A stretch of 64,000 bases of DNA from positions 124,001 to 188,000 of the forward strand of contig CAMGZM010000002.1 of the NCBI GenBank assembly GCA_946183145.1. Reading direction: 5' to 3'. A program made the translations under genes and the position numbers. Positions within the stretch are counted from its first letter, which is position 1, and the number at the start of each line of letters is the position of its first letter. Under the pieces are notes generated by a model. That model saw only the letters and a program-made list of their open reading frames with translations. It was not told where the DNA came from and made no database searches. Source of the stretch: an uncultured Fretibacterium sp. GTDB taxonomy: Bacteria > Synergistota > Synergistia > Synergistales > Aminobacteriaceae. Of the stretch, positions 51,642 through 59,886 are shown one piece after another.

Positions 51642-53081
51642 CTAAAGCCTCATAAGATACTCAAGGCATGTCCTGACTCCGAAAGATGTCGCGCCCTTTG
51701 AGTAAACGCCGTATTCCTTCTCGCAGAAATCTACCCCGGCAATGTCCATATGCGCCCATGCGATTCCGTCAGAAACAAATTCCTTCAGGAACAACGCCGC
51801 GAATGTTGCGCCGCCGTATCTGTTTCCCGCGTTCACCAAGTCAGCAAACGGAGACTTCAGCGACTCGGCTATATGCTCGTCTTCAAGAGGCATTCTCCAG
51901 AAAGGCTCGCCCCTGCATTCTGAAGCGGCTAGAATTTTCCCCGCGAGTCCGTCATCATTCGTGAAGAGTCCCGCTCTGTATTTCCCTAACGCTACAGCAC
52001 AAGCCCCCGTCAATGTGGCCATGTCGATAATCACATCGGGCTTTAACTCACTCGCTACACATAAAGCGTCAGCAAGTACGAGTCTTCCCTCTGCGTCAGT
52101 GTTGTTGATCTCTATCGTTTTTCCGTTTCGTGCTGTAATTATGTCGTCAGGACGGTACGAACTCCCTGAAGGCATATTCTCAGCGCATGACATGAAGCCG
52201 TGAACCTCAACAGAGAGTCCCAGTTCAGCGACTCCCTTCATGATTCCGAGTACGTTGCAGGCCCCAGTCTTGTCGCCCTTCATCGTGAGCATGTAGTTAT
52301 CCGGCTTGATGTTCAGTCCGCCGCTGTCGAACGTTATTCCCTTCCCGACAAACGCAATTTTCTTTGACGGCGTATTTTTCGGCTTGTACGTCAGGTGAAT
52401 CAGCCGGGGGGGATTCTTTGATCCGCTTCCTACCGCGAGCAATGCGCCCATCTTCTCAGCAATGAGTCTCTTTTCGTCCCATATCTCGCACGTTAATCCG
52501 TATTCTTTTGCGAGGGACTCGGCTTTTTCGGCCATTGTTGACGGACATACAGCGCAGCCCGGCTCATTGGCTATTTCACGGGAAAATATCTGAGCTTCCG
52601 CAAACCTAATCCCCGCTGAAACTTCATCACCGCAAACATCAGAATATATTTCAGCCAGTGAAAACGGTTCATAGTCTTTTCCCTTTGTCTTGTAGCTGTC
52701 AAATGAATACGCGCATAATCCGCCCGCCTCGCCTAATGCAAACGACAAGCCGTCATATTCCGAAAGATGAGAGATTTTTACGTCCGCAATTTTCCCGCGT
52801 GATTTTCCGATTTTCCGCAATCCCTGAAAGAGAGCATCACGAATTACGCTGAGGGAGCATTTCTCTTTCTTGCCGAGTCCGCAAAGATACAGGCAGCCTT
52901 CAACCAACGGAACGCGGAGAAGAGAGCCTTTCTTGCCGTTGAAGTCTTTGCGCGAAACAAGGTCTGCGAGAACCGCGCCTAAATCCCCGTCAAAGGGTGC
53001 GAGATTCTTGCAGTCCTCCTCACGCAAAAGCACTAAGAGCGAATCTGCTGAATGATCTTTATCCCAGTGCTTAATCTGCAT
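51642..53081 (-). CDS. pepA: Leucyl aminopeptidase (M17)
   Basis: 479 residues. Metal/catalytic segments: VGKGITFDSGGLNIKPDNYM, LTMKGDKTGACNVLGIM, and NTDAEGRLVLADAL, the signature of M17 aminopeptidases. It is a cytoplasmic hexamer with two metals that removes N-terminal residues from peptides. Its start overlaps the end of rpmB by 11 nt, so the two genes are coupled. Confidence 0.95.
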   Translation of the reverse strand: MQIKHWDKDHSADSLLVLLREEDCKNLAPFDGDLGAVLADLVSRKDFNGKKGSLLRVPLVEGCLYLCGLGKKEKCSLSVIRDALFQGLRKIGKSRGKIADVKISHLSEYDGLSFALGEAGGLCAYSFDSYKTKGKDYEPFSLAEIYSDVCGDEVSAGIRFAEAQIFSREIANEPGCAVCPSTMAEKAESLAKEYGLTCEIWDEKRLIAEKMGALLAVGSGSKNPPRLIHLTYKPKNTPSKKIAFVGKGITFDSGGLNIKPDNYMLTMKGDKTGACNVLGIMKGVAELGLSVEVHGFMSCAENMPSGSSYRPDDIITARNGKTIEINNTDAEGRLVLADALCVASELKPDVIIDMATLTGACAVALGKYRAGLFTNDDGLAGKILAASECRGEPFWRMPLEDEHIAESLKSPFADLVNAGNRYGGATFAALFLKEFVSDGIAWAHMDIAGVDFCEKEYGVYSKGATSFGVRTCLEYLMRL

Positions 53082-53283
53082 TTGCGCTGACAGCTGCCCT
53101 CTTTACGAACCCGGATTTAAGGCACTTGGTGCAGATTTTCACCTTCATCAATTCGCCGTCGCCCGCATCGATTCTTACGGTCTGAAGGTTAATGTTCCAG
53201 CGTCTTCGTGTATGACGGTTTGAATGACTTACTGCGTTTCCTGAAGCAGGCCCGCGCCCGCAGCATTCGCAAAATTTAGCCAT
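53071..53283 (-). CDS. rpmB: 50S ribosomal protein L28
   Basis: 70 residues. MAKFCECCGRGPASGNAVSH, then SNRHTRRRWNINLQTVRI is typical L28. CECC and CTKC form a probable zinc site. It binds 23S rRNA in the large subunit. The start has GGAGGA upstream. Here it heads a transcript into pepA, not the common rpmB-rpmG pair. Confidence 0.95.
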   Translation of the reverse strand: MAKFCECCGRGPASGNAVSHSNRHTRRRWNINLQTVRIDAGDGELMKVKICTKCLKSGFVKRAAVSANAD

Positions 53284-53358
53284 GATAAAAAAATCCTCCG
53301 TTGTTTGTGAAATATGGCAAGTATTATAGCATTACGGCATTACAAAAAGGTTTTTGCG

Positions 53359-53395
53359 CAAAAAAAATCTCCCTGCCGTTTTGAGACAAGGAGAT
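53359..53395 (-). terminator. Terminator after the Synerg-CTERM protease gene
   Basis: ATCTCC pairs with GGAGAT across a 17-nt loop. Seven A on the left form the T-run of the minus strand, just after the protease stop codon. Confidence 0.75.
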
Positions 53396-53427
53396 GAATT
53401 TTTACGTTTTACGACTGCGGTTTGAGT

Positions 53428-55731
53428 CTAACGTTTCTTCATGGCCGCCGCGAGTCCTGAGAGAAGAATCAATCCCGCGAGTCCGAATCCTGAAGTGCAT
53501 CCGCTTGATGATGAGCTTCCGACTCCTACAGCAACATCACGGCTTACGTACTGCACAACAACTTTACGGCTTGCGACTGGTACATCATGGCTTACGTAGC
53601 GTATAACGTCCTGGCTCACAATAACGTCCCGGCTTATGTATCTTATATCCGGGCTAATGTCCGGGCTTGTAGGTATTTCGGGCTGGTTGAGGTCTGTTGC
53701 GGCGAGTCTCAGCTCCAAGCCTCCAATAAAGCCTTCTTCACCGTCGGGGCCAGTGTAAACGAAATCGTAATAGCCTTTCGGGATTGAACCTAAGTCCCTG
53801 CTGTCATTGTCATGAACGAGATTCTGAACATTGAGATACACATAGCCTTCTTTGTCGACAGACGTAACAAACGGCCCGTAAACAGGATATTCAGCACCGT
53901 CCCCCGCCGCCCAGAATACATCAGGCTCGTAACCTTCCTCAAACAGCGGATCATATTCGCGCTCAGTTTTATACGGCGACATTCCCGTAGGATATGCAGT
54001 GTCCGGGTTTGATCCATAGGCTTCAACATACTCGCGTTCTTCTGTTATGTTTGCGAGCCAGTAATTTATCTTTGTGCCTGCGATGTATGAATCTCCGCTC
54101 AGGTTCGCCGCCGCAAATATCACCCTTTCCCTGAGAGGCTCATCGGGTATATTGCTGTTGGGCTTAACGTCCTCGCTTGACTCAACATTTCTCACGTTCA
54201 CTTCATCCATGAAGGAGTCGAGATTTTTGCCGAGAATTGTCAGCTTGTCCGCTTGAGTCTCCGTGCCTGATCCGTTTATCGTGAATGCCTTTATTGTCGC
54301 GTTCATAGGAGTGTGCTTTTTGCCGTTAAGCATATTCACTCCGTCAAACCATGTGCTTCCGTCAACAGAGAACCAGCTCTCAAGATCATGAACCGCCGCG
54401 AAATCTGACTCATTCTCAATTTTCCGCTCAACAACAAGAGGATTCTTTGCTGTCGGATTCGTAACTTTCAGCACAACAGAGAAGTACGTCCCTTTAGTGA
54501 GTGATACAGTGTCTGATATTTTCAGCGTGTGATAGCCTGCATGAGGATATGTTACAGTGCCGCTTATGCTGACCGCTCCGGCTGTGTATGGCGCGAGTGT
54601 AGGCTTGTTCGTGCCTAAGTTGTAGTAGACTGTCCAGTCAACCGTAGCTCCTGCCTCTGTCGTGTAGAATGATATTCCTTCAAGCTGTTCATTGTCTGAG
54701 CGAACCTTTAAGACATTAGCCGCGTAAAGTGTATCATTGCTCGCTCCGTAAGTGCTGCACCATCCTAACGGGTCATGCTGGTAAATTTTGAGCGTGTCGG
54801 GCAGATCCTCAACGATAAACGCTGCTCCTTCTGTTATGTACTGATTGTAGGACATGTAGAAGTAGCCTTCATCTTTGCTGTCTGTTACATCAGAAGGCCA
54901 GCCAGTTCCCCAGGAGTTTTTGACGATCCACGCGCCATTTGAGGAAGGACGGTCTTTTGACGCGAAATTGTCCGCTGAATAATTATCGTCCCATCCTACT
55001 ATCATTACTTCATGATTACCGCTTTTTCCCGACTTTGAATAGTAGTACGCCGGACCGTTTTCGCCTTCGTTTTCAGCCTTATAGCCTATAGCGACTCCGC
55101 CATGCTCCATTATGAGCCTTTTCACAACGTCATCACTTATGCGGTTGCCAGTGTCATCGCTTTCAGTGGTAAGTGTTACGGGAGTCCGTGAGCCGTAAAG
55201 TATATCCGTAAGCCTCAGCTTTATACCGTAAGTGTCCGGGTTCTGTTTGAGGCCGGGCAGAATAGGAACAACATCGTTTGAAAGCTGATCGTTTGACTGT
55301 GTGTTTGCCAGCGTCTGGAGAAATTCATACGTAGGATACTGACCCATGTCGTACCATTGACCAAGCACCACAGGTGAATAGCCCATTCTCCCAAGCAGAG
55401 CCGTTGACAGATACGGAAGCGATGACTCAAGTACAGGGCCGTCAATCCTCGTGAGATATGCCGATGCCGTAAGAGAACTTGCGCTGCTGAGAGTGGCAAG
55501 AGATCTGTTGCGCGGCATTACGGAAGTCTCGCGCCATCTCTTGTCGGGGTCATTGCGTATGTACCACGCCATATGAAGCTCGGACAAGTCTGCGCTGTTG
55601 ACATCTCCCAAAATCGTACGCGCTGTGCTGACTGAAGCGTCATCGTTCGCATACTTTGTGAGATAGTTGCTCTCAACCGCACCCATTACGCCGAAAGCCC
55701 AGCATGTTCCGAGCCACTCTTGATTCCTCAC
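53428..55731 (-). CDS. C1-family cysteine protease with Synerg-CTERM sorting tail (frameshifted from its signal peptide)
   Basis: 767 codons open from GTG 55731. Papain-like catalytic region: RNQEWLGTCWAFGVMGAVES (catalytic Cys), then GNHEVMIVGWDDNY (His) and AWIVKNSWGTGWPSDV (Asn). A lectin-like region follows in the middle, then a YISRDV/YVSHDV/YVSRDV repeat linker (about 695-735). It ends SSSSSGCTSGFGLAGLILLS, GLAAAMKKR, the Cys-Gly plus hydrophobic plus basic tail that resembles Synerg-CTERM. The frame starts directly at the catalytic region and lacks a signal peptide. That peptide is encoded just upstream in another frame, so this gene is frameshifted or mis-sequenced. Confidence 0.8.
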   Translation of the reverse strand: MRNQEWLGTCWAFGVMGAVESNYLTKYANDDASVSTARTILGDVNSADLSELHMAWYIRNDPDKRWRETSVMPRNRSLATLSSASSLTASAYLTRIDGPVLESSLPYLSTALLGRMGYSPVVLGQWYDMGQYPTYEFLQTLANTQSNDQLSNDVVPILPGLKQNPDTYGIKLRLTDILYGSRTPVTLTTESDDTGNRISDDVVKRLIMEHGGVAIGYKAENEGENGPAYYYSKSGKSGNHEVMIVGWDDNYSADNFASKDRPSSNGAWIVKNSWGTGWPSDVTDSKDEGYFYMSYNQYITEGAAFIVEDLPDTLKIYQHDPLGWCSTYGASNDTLYAANVLKVRSDNEQLEGISFYTTEAGATVDWTVYYNLGTNKPTLAPYTAGAVSISGTVTYPHAGYHTLKISDTVSLTKGTYFSVVLKVTNPTAKNPLVVERKIENESDFAAVHDLESWFSVDGSTWFDGVNMLNGKKHTPMNATIKAFTINGSGTETQADKLTILGKNLDSFMDEVNVRNVESSEDVKPNSNIPDEPLRERVIFAAANLSGDSYIAGTKINYWLANITEEREYVEAYGSNPDTAYPTGMSPYKTEREYDPLFEEGYEPDVFWAAGDGAEYPVYGPFVTSVDKEGYVYLNVQNLVHDNDSRDLGSIPKGYYDFVYTGPDGEEGFIGGLELRLAATDLNQPEIPTSPDISPDIRYISRDVIVSQDVIRYVSHDVPVASRKVVVQYVSRDVAVGVGSSSSSGCTSGFGLAGLILLSGLAAAMKKR

Positions 55732-55856
55732 GGTGTAACGCGCCCCAACGCCCGCAAATCATACGAGGCCGGGAGAGTATCTGAGCCGTAAGCACAAGCC
55801 GACATGACAACAACGAACATAACAGCAAGTGCCGCCAAAATAAAACGTTTCAACAA
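55728..55856 (-). pseudogene. Signal peptide and propeptide fragment of the cysteine protease, shifted by one base
   Basis: From TTG 55856 (GAGGTGA upstream), the frame reads LKRFILAALAVMFVVVMSAC, then AYGSDTLPASYDLRALGRVT, P and stop TGA (55730-55728). In related proteases 'LPASYDLRDxGxVTPVRNQ' continues into the catalytic Cys, and the +1/-1 shifted frame here resumes VRNQEW at 55731. One base missing near 55731 explains both. Confidence 0.75.
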
Positions 55857-55953
55857 AGTAATCACCTCTTGGGAAAAATTTAATCTTGTAAGTTCTACGT
55901 AATTATGATTATACTCTTATCCGTAAAAATACTCCAATGAAATTTTTTCAGGT

Positions 55954-55981
55954 TTTACGGCGTGTGTGTATCATGTAGAAT
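55954..55981 (+). promoter_or_regulatory. Promoter of small coiled-coil gene 1
   Basis: TTTACG, 16-bp spacer, TAGAAT preceded by TG, then ATTCGCAT. The 15-base string TGTAGAATATTCGCA recurs at the promoter of the 615-residue gene (see 56738-56765). Together they mark a shared promoter type in this cassette. Confidence 0.65.
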
Positions 55982-56012
55982 ATTCGCATCCACATGAAAA
56001 GAGATAAACATT

Positions 56013-56303
56013 ATGGCAAGCGATGATGTTTCGAGAATTGAGTCGTTATTGAGGGAGCATTTTGCGAGGACGGACAAACAGCTTTCAGAGCTTAAATCAG
56101 AAATTGTTGTAATGAAGAATGACATTGAGAAAATGAAACGTGATGTAGGATTTATGCACGACTGGGATTTATGGCTTATTATGGTGCTTGTTACTGTGCT
56201 TGCGCTGCCTAAAATAACGGAAGGCATGAAGGCTTTTGTTATGACAGTCATTGAAACAATTTCGGAAATCGCGAGAGTCTTCCACAAAGACGGCAAATCG
56301 TAA
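56013..56303 (+). CDS. Small coiled-coil membrane protein 1 (cassette 56.0-59.8 kb)
   Basis: 96 residues. Residues 4-40 (RIESLLREHFARTDKQLSEL, KSEIVVMKNDIEKMKRDV) form a charged coiled coil; about 50-68 (WDLWLIMVLVTVLALPKI) form one membrane helix; a short amphipathic tail follows. It shares most of its first 55 residues with the gene at 59542-59844. Unknown family, in layout recalling small phage holin-like or spacer proteins. Its promoter has the TTTACG/TAGAAT boxes. Confidence 0.8.
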   Translation: MASDDVSRIESLLREHFARTDKQLSELKSEIVVMKNDIEKMKRDVGFMHDWDLWLIMVLVTVLALPKITEGMKAFVMTVIETISEIARVFHKDGKS

Positions 56304-56316
56304 TCATCATGTGAAT

Positions 56317-56344
56317 TTGACGGCGTTGAATTGCAGCTTATACT
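56317..56344 (+). promoter_or_regulatory. Promoter of the charge-free protein gene
   Basis: TTGACG, 16-bp spacer, TATACT. Transcription would begin near 56351, so the left arm of the inverted repeat (56354-56366) lies at the very 5' end of the RNA. Confidence 0.65.
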
Positions 56345-56353
56345 AACAAATTA

Positions 56354-56670
56354 GCACGCGGGAGAAAAATACGCAGCTTTAAGAAGGCAAAAATCGTAGA
56401 AGGGAGGTGAATGAAATGATAATGACGAGTGTTCAAATATTGATGTCAAACACAGCAGGTTTTGTGCAGATAGTCAATGTTCAATCGGTATCTGTCAATG
56501 CTCAACTGTCAATGCCAAACATTTACGTTGCACCAATAATAAACGTTTACGCGCCGACCATTTACGCGCCAGCTTTTTACGCGCAGACAACAAATATCCT
56601 TCAGCAGCAGGCACAACAGAATATGTTGCCCGTAATGTATTAAGCGTGTGAAAACTTCTCCCGCGTGTGC
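56354..56670 (+). repeat. Long-range inverted repeat enclosing a small gene
   Basis: GCACGCGGGAGAA (56354-56366) is the reverse complement of TTCTCCCGCGTGTGC (56656-56670) apart from a two-base insertion. In RNA the two arms would close a ~290-nt loop containing the coding sequence, with a terminator just downstream. The left arm abuts the predicted transcription start. It may protect or circularise the RNA, or hide the ribosome binding site. Confidence 0.6.
56416..56643 (+). CDS. 75-residue protein without charged residues
   Basis: Start ATG 56416, 5 nt after GGGAGGTGA; earlier in-frame GTG lies inside the site. The protein (MIMTSVQILMSNTAGFVQIV..., then NVYAPTIYAPAFYAQ..., ending NMLPVMY) contains no Asp, Glu, Lys, Arg or His at all. 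It is rich in Gln, Asn, Val, Ala, Tyr and Met, with tandem IYAP/FYAQ units coded by 15-bp repeats (TTTACGCGCC...). No membrane helix is clear. Structure or aggregation-prone (amyloid-like) behaviour is possible. It lies inside the inverted repeat above. Confidence 0.6.
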   Translation: MIMTSVQILMSNTAGFVQIVNVQSVSVNAQLSMPNIYVAPIINVYAPTIYAPAFYAQTTNILQQQAQQNMLPVMY

Positions 56671-56687
56671 AGTTTGATGAAAATAAT

Positions 56688-56724
56688 GAATGTCCTTGTG
56701 ATGATGCAGGGACATTCTTTTTTG
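56688..56724 (+). terminator. Terminator after the charge-free protein gene
   Basis: GAATGTCC pairs with GGACATTC over a 14-nt loop, followed by six T. The promoter of the next gene starts 14 bp later. Confidence 0.85.
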
Positions 56725-56737
56725 TGTTCAAGTGCAT

Positions 56738-56765
56738 TTGACGGAATGCGTGATTACTGTAGAAT
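56738..56765 (+). promoter_or_regulatory. Promoter of the 615-residue protein gene
   Basis: TTGACG, 16-bp spacer ending TG, TAGAAT, followed by ATTCGCAT. Same -10 region and downstream bases as the promoter of small coiled-coil gene 1 at 55954-55981. Confidence 0.75.
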
Positions 56766-56797
56766 ATTCGCATTCCCAAAAGAAAGAAGGAAACATC

Positions 56798-58645
56798 ATG
56801 CCGGAACTCTCAGAATTACTCTCAGAGCGCGAGAAATTACAGGCCGAACTAAGCGGAATTGAGTCCGAAAGCGAACAGGGCGTAAGCAGAATCCTTGAGG
56901 CAATAAAGCGTCAGCGGTGGTATTTCTTCAGGGATAACAAGTATATTCTCATGGACAAAGACACCGGGCTTTTGTGGGCTAATCTGGATTACTTCGACTA
57001 TCGGGGCGGCACAATAGGAAACTTTGACGTGATAAGCGGGATAACGGGATGGGTATTTCCTACAGGCTACGAAATGCGGCAATTAATTTCAGACTTAACA
57101 TTTCCATTCAGAGAGGGCGAATATCATCGAATAAAGAATAAAGTTTATTGGCAAACGTCATCAGGCAGAATAGACTTAGACAATTTATCTACAACGGAAT
57201 ATCAATTAGGCTGGTTAATCCCCTGCAACCGTTCACTAATCGCAAAGACACATTATGATTCAAACAATCCGCAGTCAACACTGGACCTTTTCACACAAAA
57301 TAATCTCTGGCCAATCTTCCAAGATGACAAAATCACAGAGCTTTACGGCAGACTCTTCATCAACCAAAACAAGCCGCAAGTCCGCAAACCTCAGCTTGAG
57401 TCAAGACTTCAGGAACTCAGCGCACAAATTGACAAGCTCACAGCGCACCGCGTATTATCGTCCGAGTTCGATTACACACAATCCCTCGCGCAATACGACA
57501 TCACCGCAATAGACTCCTCAGTCATCAAATACTTTCAGGCTTTGCAGAAATGGATAGACGGATTAATGTCCCTCATTGAGTCCTACGAGCGCGAAAAGGA
57601 AGACACAATACGCGAGTCAAACACGATAGCCCTGCAGCTTTCACGAAAATATGAGGACAGCCCCGCGCTTTCACATGAAGAGAATGAATTACTCCGCGAA
57701 CGAAAAGAGACCTTCCGCCGAAAATTTTCACTCGCAATGCACACAGTGAAGGCAAAAATCCTCGCCGTAAAACGTCAGGCCGATGAACTCGAAGAACGCA
57801 TAGACAGCACAGACAGCTTAACCGAACTTGCAGCAATCGCAGAAGAACCCCGCGCTGATTTCGCACTTGTCGCAGAGAACACAGCACGAATCATCACGAA
57901 TGCTTTGCGGAAAATTGAGTATTTCGAGTCGCACCGTGATTTTGTCATCAACGCCGTAAAGATTCTCGCGGACTGGTCAGAAAATTTCAGGGTCTTCAAG
58001 ACTACGTTAATGACTCGGCTTGTGGATTCATGTATGAGGGATAATGTTGACAATGAAACTTTTGACTCGTGGCTCAAAGACTGGGAGTCATTGCGTCTTG
58101 AGATTGAGAGGAAGTTGCAGCCTGTCATTGAATGGGGATTGAAGGGTGATATTTCTGCGAATGAATCGGAGGGCGTTACGATTCCTGAGAGGGTTATAGC
58201 TGTTCTTGATGGGTATAAATCTGCGGTCGATAAGTTTTACCTTGAGGAGAGGAAATTTGTATTTCAGGAGTTTGAAGACAAGCCTGCGGGGAGTCTCCTT
58301 GAGAAGATCAAAACAGAAAGTATGCTTTACGACTGCGCGTCAGAATTTCAGCGGGAATTGCAGGAGATAATATTCACGTGCGCGAGTCCTGCTGACAGAA
58401 TATTTATCATCAACTGGGCTAACTCGTTGCTGGACATTCCGCTTGACTCGATAATTGATGATGATGATTTCCGTGATGTTTCAGCAGAAATTCTTGAAGG
58501 GTTCATGAAGCTGAAGGCGAAAAATTACGACGTGTATCTGTCTGACGCAAAGTCATACGGCGATGAGCTTTCGCGGCGGAACAAGGAATACAATTCTTTG
58601 GTGTCGAGAATGCGCAAGGCTCTAAAGAAAGGGGATGCAAAATAA
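56798..58645 (+). CDS. Coiled-coil protein with DUF1566-like segment, 615 aa
   Basis: Start ATG 56798 (AAGAAGGAAA upstream); an earlier frame start at 56732 overlaps the promoter. Residues ~50-120 (YILMDKDTGLLWANLDYFDY, GITGWVFPTGYEMRQLISDL) resemble the DUF1566/Lcl fold, a C-type-lectin-like module often in sensors. The remaining ~450 residues are charged, helical and coiled-coil-like (for example KAKILAVKRQADELEERIDS). There is no signal peptide or membrane helix. The stop overlaps the start of the next gene (TAATG). Unknown function; it is the largest protein of this cassette. Confidence 0.8.
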   Translation: MPELSELLSEREKLQAELSGIESESEQGVSRILEAIKRQRWYFFRDNKYILMDKDTGLLWANLDYFDYRGGTIGNFDVISGITGWVFPTGYEMRQLISDLTFPFREGEYHRIKNKVYWQTSSGRIDLDNLSTTEYQLGWLIPCNRSLIAKTHYDSNNPQSTLDLFTQNNLWPIFQDDKITELYGRLFINQNKPQVRKPQLESRLQELSAQIDKLTAHRVLSSEFDYTQSLAQYDITAIDSSVIKYFQALQKWIDGLMSLIESYEREKEDTIRESNTIALQLSRKYEDSPALSHEENELLRERKETFRRKFSLAMHTVKAKILAVKRQADELEERIDSTDSLTELAAIAEEPRADFALVAENTARIITNALRKIEYFESHRDFVINAVKILADWSENFRVFKTTLMTRLVDSCMRDNVDNETFDSWLKDWESLRLEIERKLQPVIEWGLKGDISANESEGVTIPERVIAVLDGYKSAVDKFYLEERKFVFQEFEDKPAGSLLEKIKTESMLYDCASEFQRELQEIIFTCASPADRIFIINWANSLLDIPLDSIIDDDDFRDVSAEILEGFMKLKAKNYDVYLSDAKSYGDELSRRNKEYNSLVSRMRKALKKGDAK

Positions 58646-59505
58646 TGGGACTTCTTTCGGGAATCATGTCATTCTGTTCAAACGCGGTCGGAAAATTATC
58701 ATCATTCTTGACGGGCAGCAGCGGAAAAACTGTAGCAAACGCTGTCTCATCATACGCCGGAAAAAGTTACAGCGGAGGAAGCACAAGCACTCACACAATC
58801 ACGACAACGAATCACAACACAACGACATATGACCCCGACCGGGTGAAGGCGGCGCAAATCGACAAGGAACGCGCAGAGATTGAGTCATCCTCACAAATCA
58901 GGCTCGCGGGAATGGAGAAGGAACGACTCGAATTTATGAGGCGCGCGCAGCTTGACATCATCGAGGCACAAACGCAGAGCAGAATCGCGCAGGAACGTGC
59001 GAGGGCTGAAGGCTTCGTGATAATCGCTGATGCAATATCGGCCATGCAGGAAAAACTTAACGAGTTAGCGGCTCAGAGGCTCGCAATAATTGAGCATGGA
59101 AATTTGCAGGCAGTCCGTGAGGCTGAAAACTTTTACGACGAACTTACGCGGGCAATCAATGACGATCATGAAGAGTATATGTCGCAGAAACTTCCGGCAC
59201 TCTTTGAGATTCTCTCACACTATGAGGCGGGGACTTCTGTTCACACTTTGTACTTTGAGACGATTCAGAGGGACATAGCATTACAGATGACACACACGGC
59301 ACAGCAGCTTGAGTCGGCAAGATTACGGCGCGAAAAAATGATAGAGAGCATACACGAAACGAAACGCGAAATCACAGCTCAGAGCGGACAGACTGAAAAA
59401 ATTACGGCAGGTATTCTTGAGACTCTGAACAAAAAATTATCGGAGATTGATACGGGGAATGTACAATTACAAGGTGTTAAGGAAATTCCCGCGCTCACGG
59501 CGTAA
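58645..59505 (+). CDS. Coiled-coil protein, 286 aa, with Ser/Thr/Gly-rich N-terminus
   Basis: Residues 1-60 are Ser/Gly/Thr/His-rich (MGLLSGIMSFCSNAVGKLSS, FLTGSSGKTVANAVSS, TSTHTITTTNHNTTTYDPD). Residues 65-140 and 200-275 are long charged helices (IDKERAEIESSSQIRLAGME; LRREKMIESIHETKREITAQ). The N-terminal ~35 residues are mildly amphipathic and might touch membrane. Its ATG overlaps the stop of the 615-residue gene, so the two are co-translated and probably interact. No family recognised. Confidence 0.75.
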   Translation: MGLLSGIMSFCSNAVGKLSSFLTGSSGKTVANAVSSYAGKSYSGGSTSTHTITTTNHNTTTYDPDRVKAAQIDKERAEIESSSQIRLAGMEKERLEFMRRAQLDIIEAQTQSRIAQERARAEGFVIIADAISAMQEKLNELAAQRLAIIEHGNLQAVREAENFYDELTRAINDDHEEYMSQKLPALFEILSHYEAGTSVHTLYFETIQRDIALQMTHTAQQLESARLRREKMIESIHETKREITAQSGQTEKITAGILETLNKKLSEIDTGNVQLQGVKEIPALTA

Positions 59506-59541
59506 TGTGTATAATGTCAGAATGAAGGGAGATGATGAATA

Positions 59542-59844
59542 ATGACTAGCGGAGATAATGCTGTTGATACGTCGAGGCTTGAATTACTGCTGAGGGAGCA
59601 TTTTGCGCAGACGGACAAACAGCTTTCGGAGCTTAAATCAGAAATTGTTGTAATGAAAAATGATATAGAGAGAATGAAGCGTGATGTAGGTTTTATGCAC
59701 GATTGGGATTTATGGCTTATTATGACGTTGATTACTCTGCTTGTCATGCCTCAGATTGTCGCGGTCATAAAGTCTCTTTTCGGTGCAATCGCTGAAGGAA
59801 TATCGCTTATCGTTAAAGCTTTCCGCAAAGAAGACAAATCATAA
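59542..59844 (+). CDS. Small coiled-coil membrane protein 2 (paralogue)
   Basis: 100 residues. Nearly identical to the gene at 56013 over residues ~12-58 (LLREHFAQTDKQLSELKSEI, VVMKNDIERMKRDVGFMHDW), with a membrane helix (DLWLIMTLITLLVMPQI) and a divergent C-terminal helix. GGAGATGA precedes ATG 59542, and a separate extended -10 (TGTGTATAAT) lies at about 59507-59516. It closes the cassette. Confidence 0.8.
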   Translation: MTSGDNAVDTSRLELLLREHFAQTDKQLSELKSEIVVMKNDIERMKRDVGFMHDWDLWLIMTLITLLVMPQIVAVIKSLFGAIAEGISLIVKAFRKEDKS

Positions 59845-59850
59845 AATAAT

Positions 59851-59874
59851 CCCCCCGCCATTAACAACAGGGGG
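59851..59874. terminator. Bidirectional terminator
   Basis: CCCCC pairs with GGGGG across a 13-nt loop, with ACAAAATTTTT on the right and ATTATTTTAT (minus strand) on the left. It lies between the cassette and livF. Confidence 0.65.
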
Positions 59875-59886
59875 ACAAAATTTTTC

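Noticed and set aside
56344-56724. Retron-type msr-msd RNA
   Set aside because: Terminal inverted repeats are similar in principle, but there is no reverse transcriptase gene nearby and the loop is fully coding.
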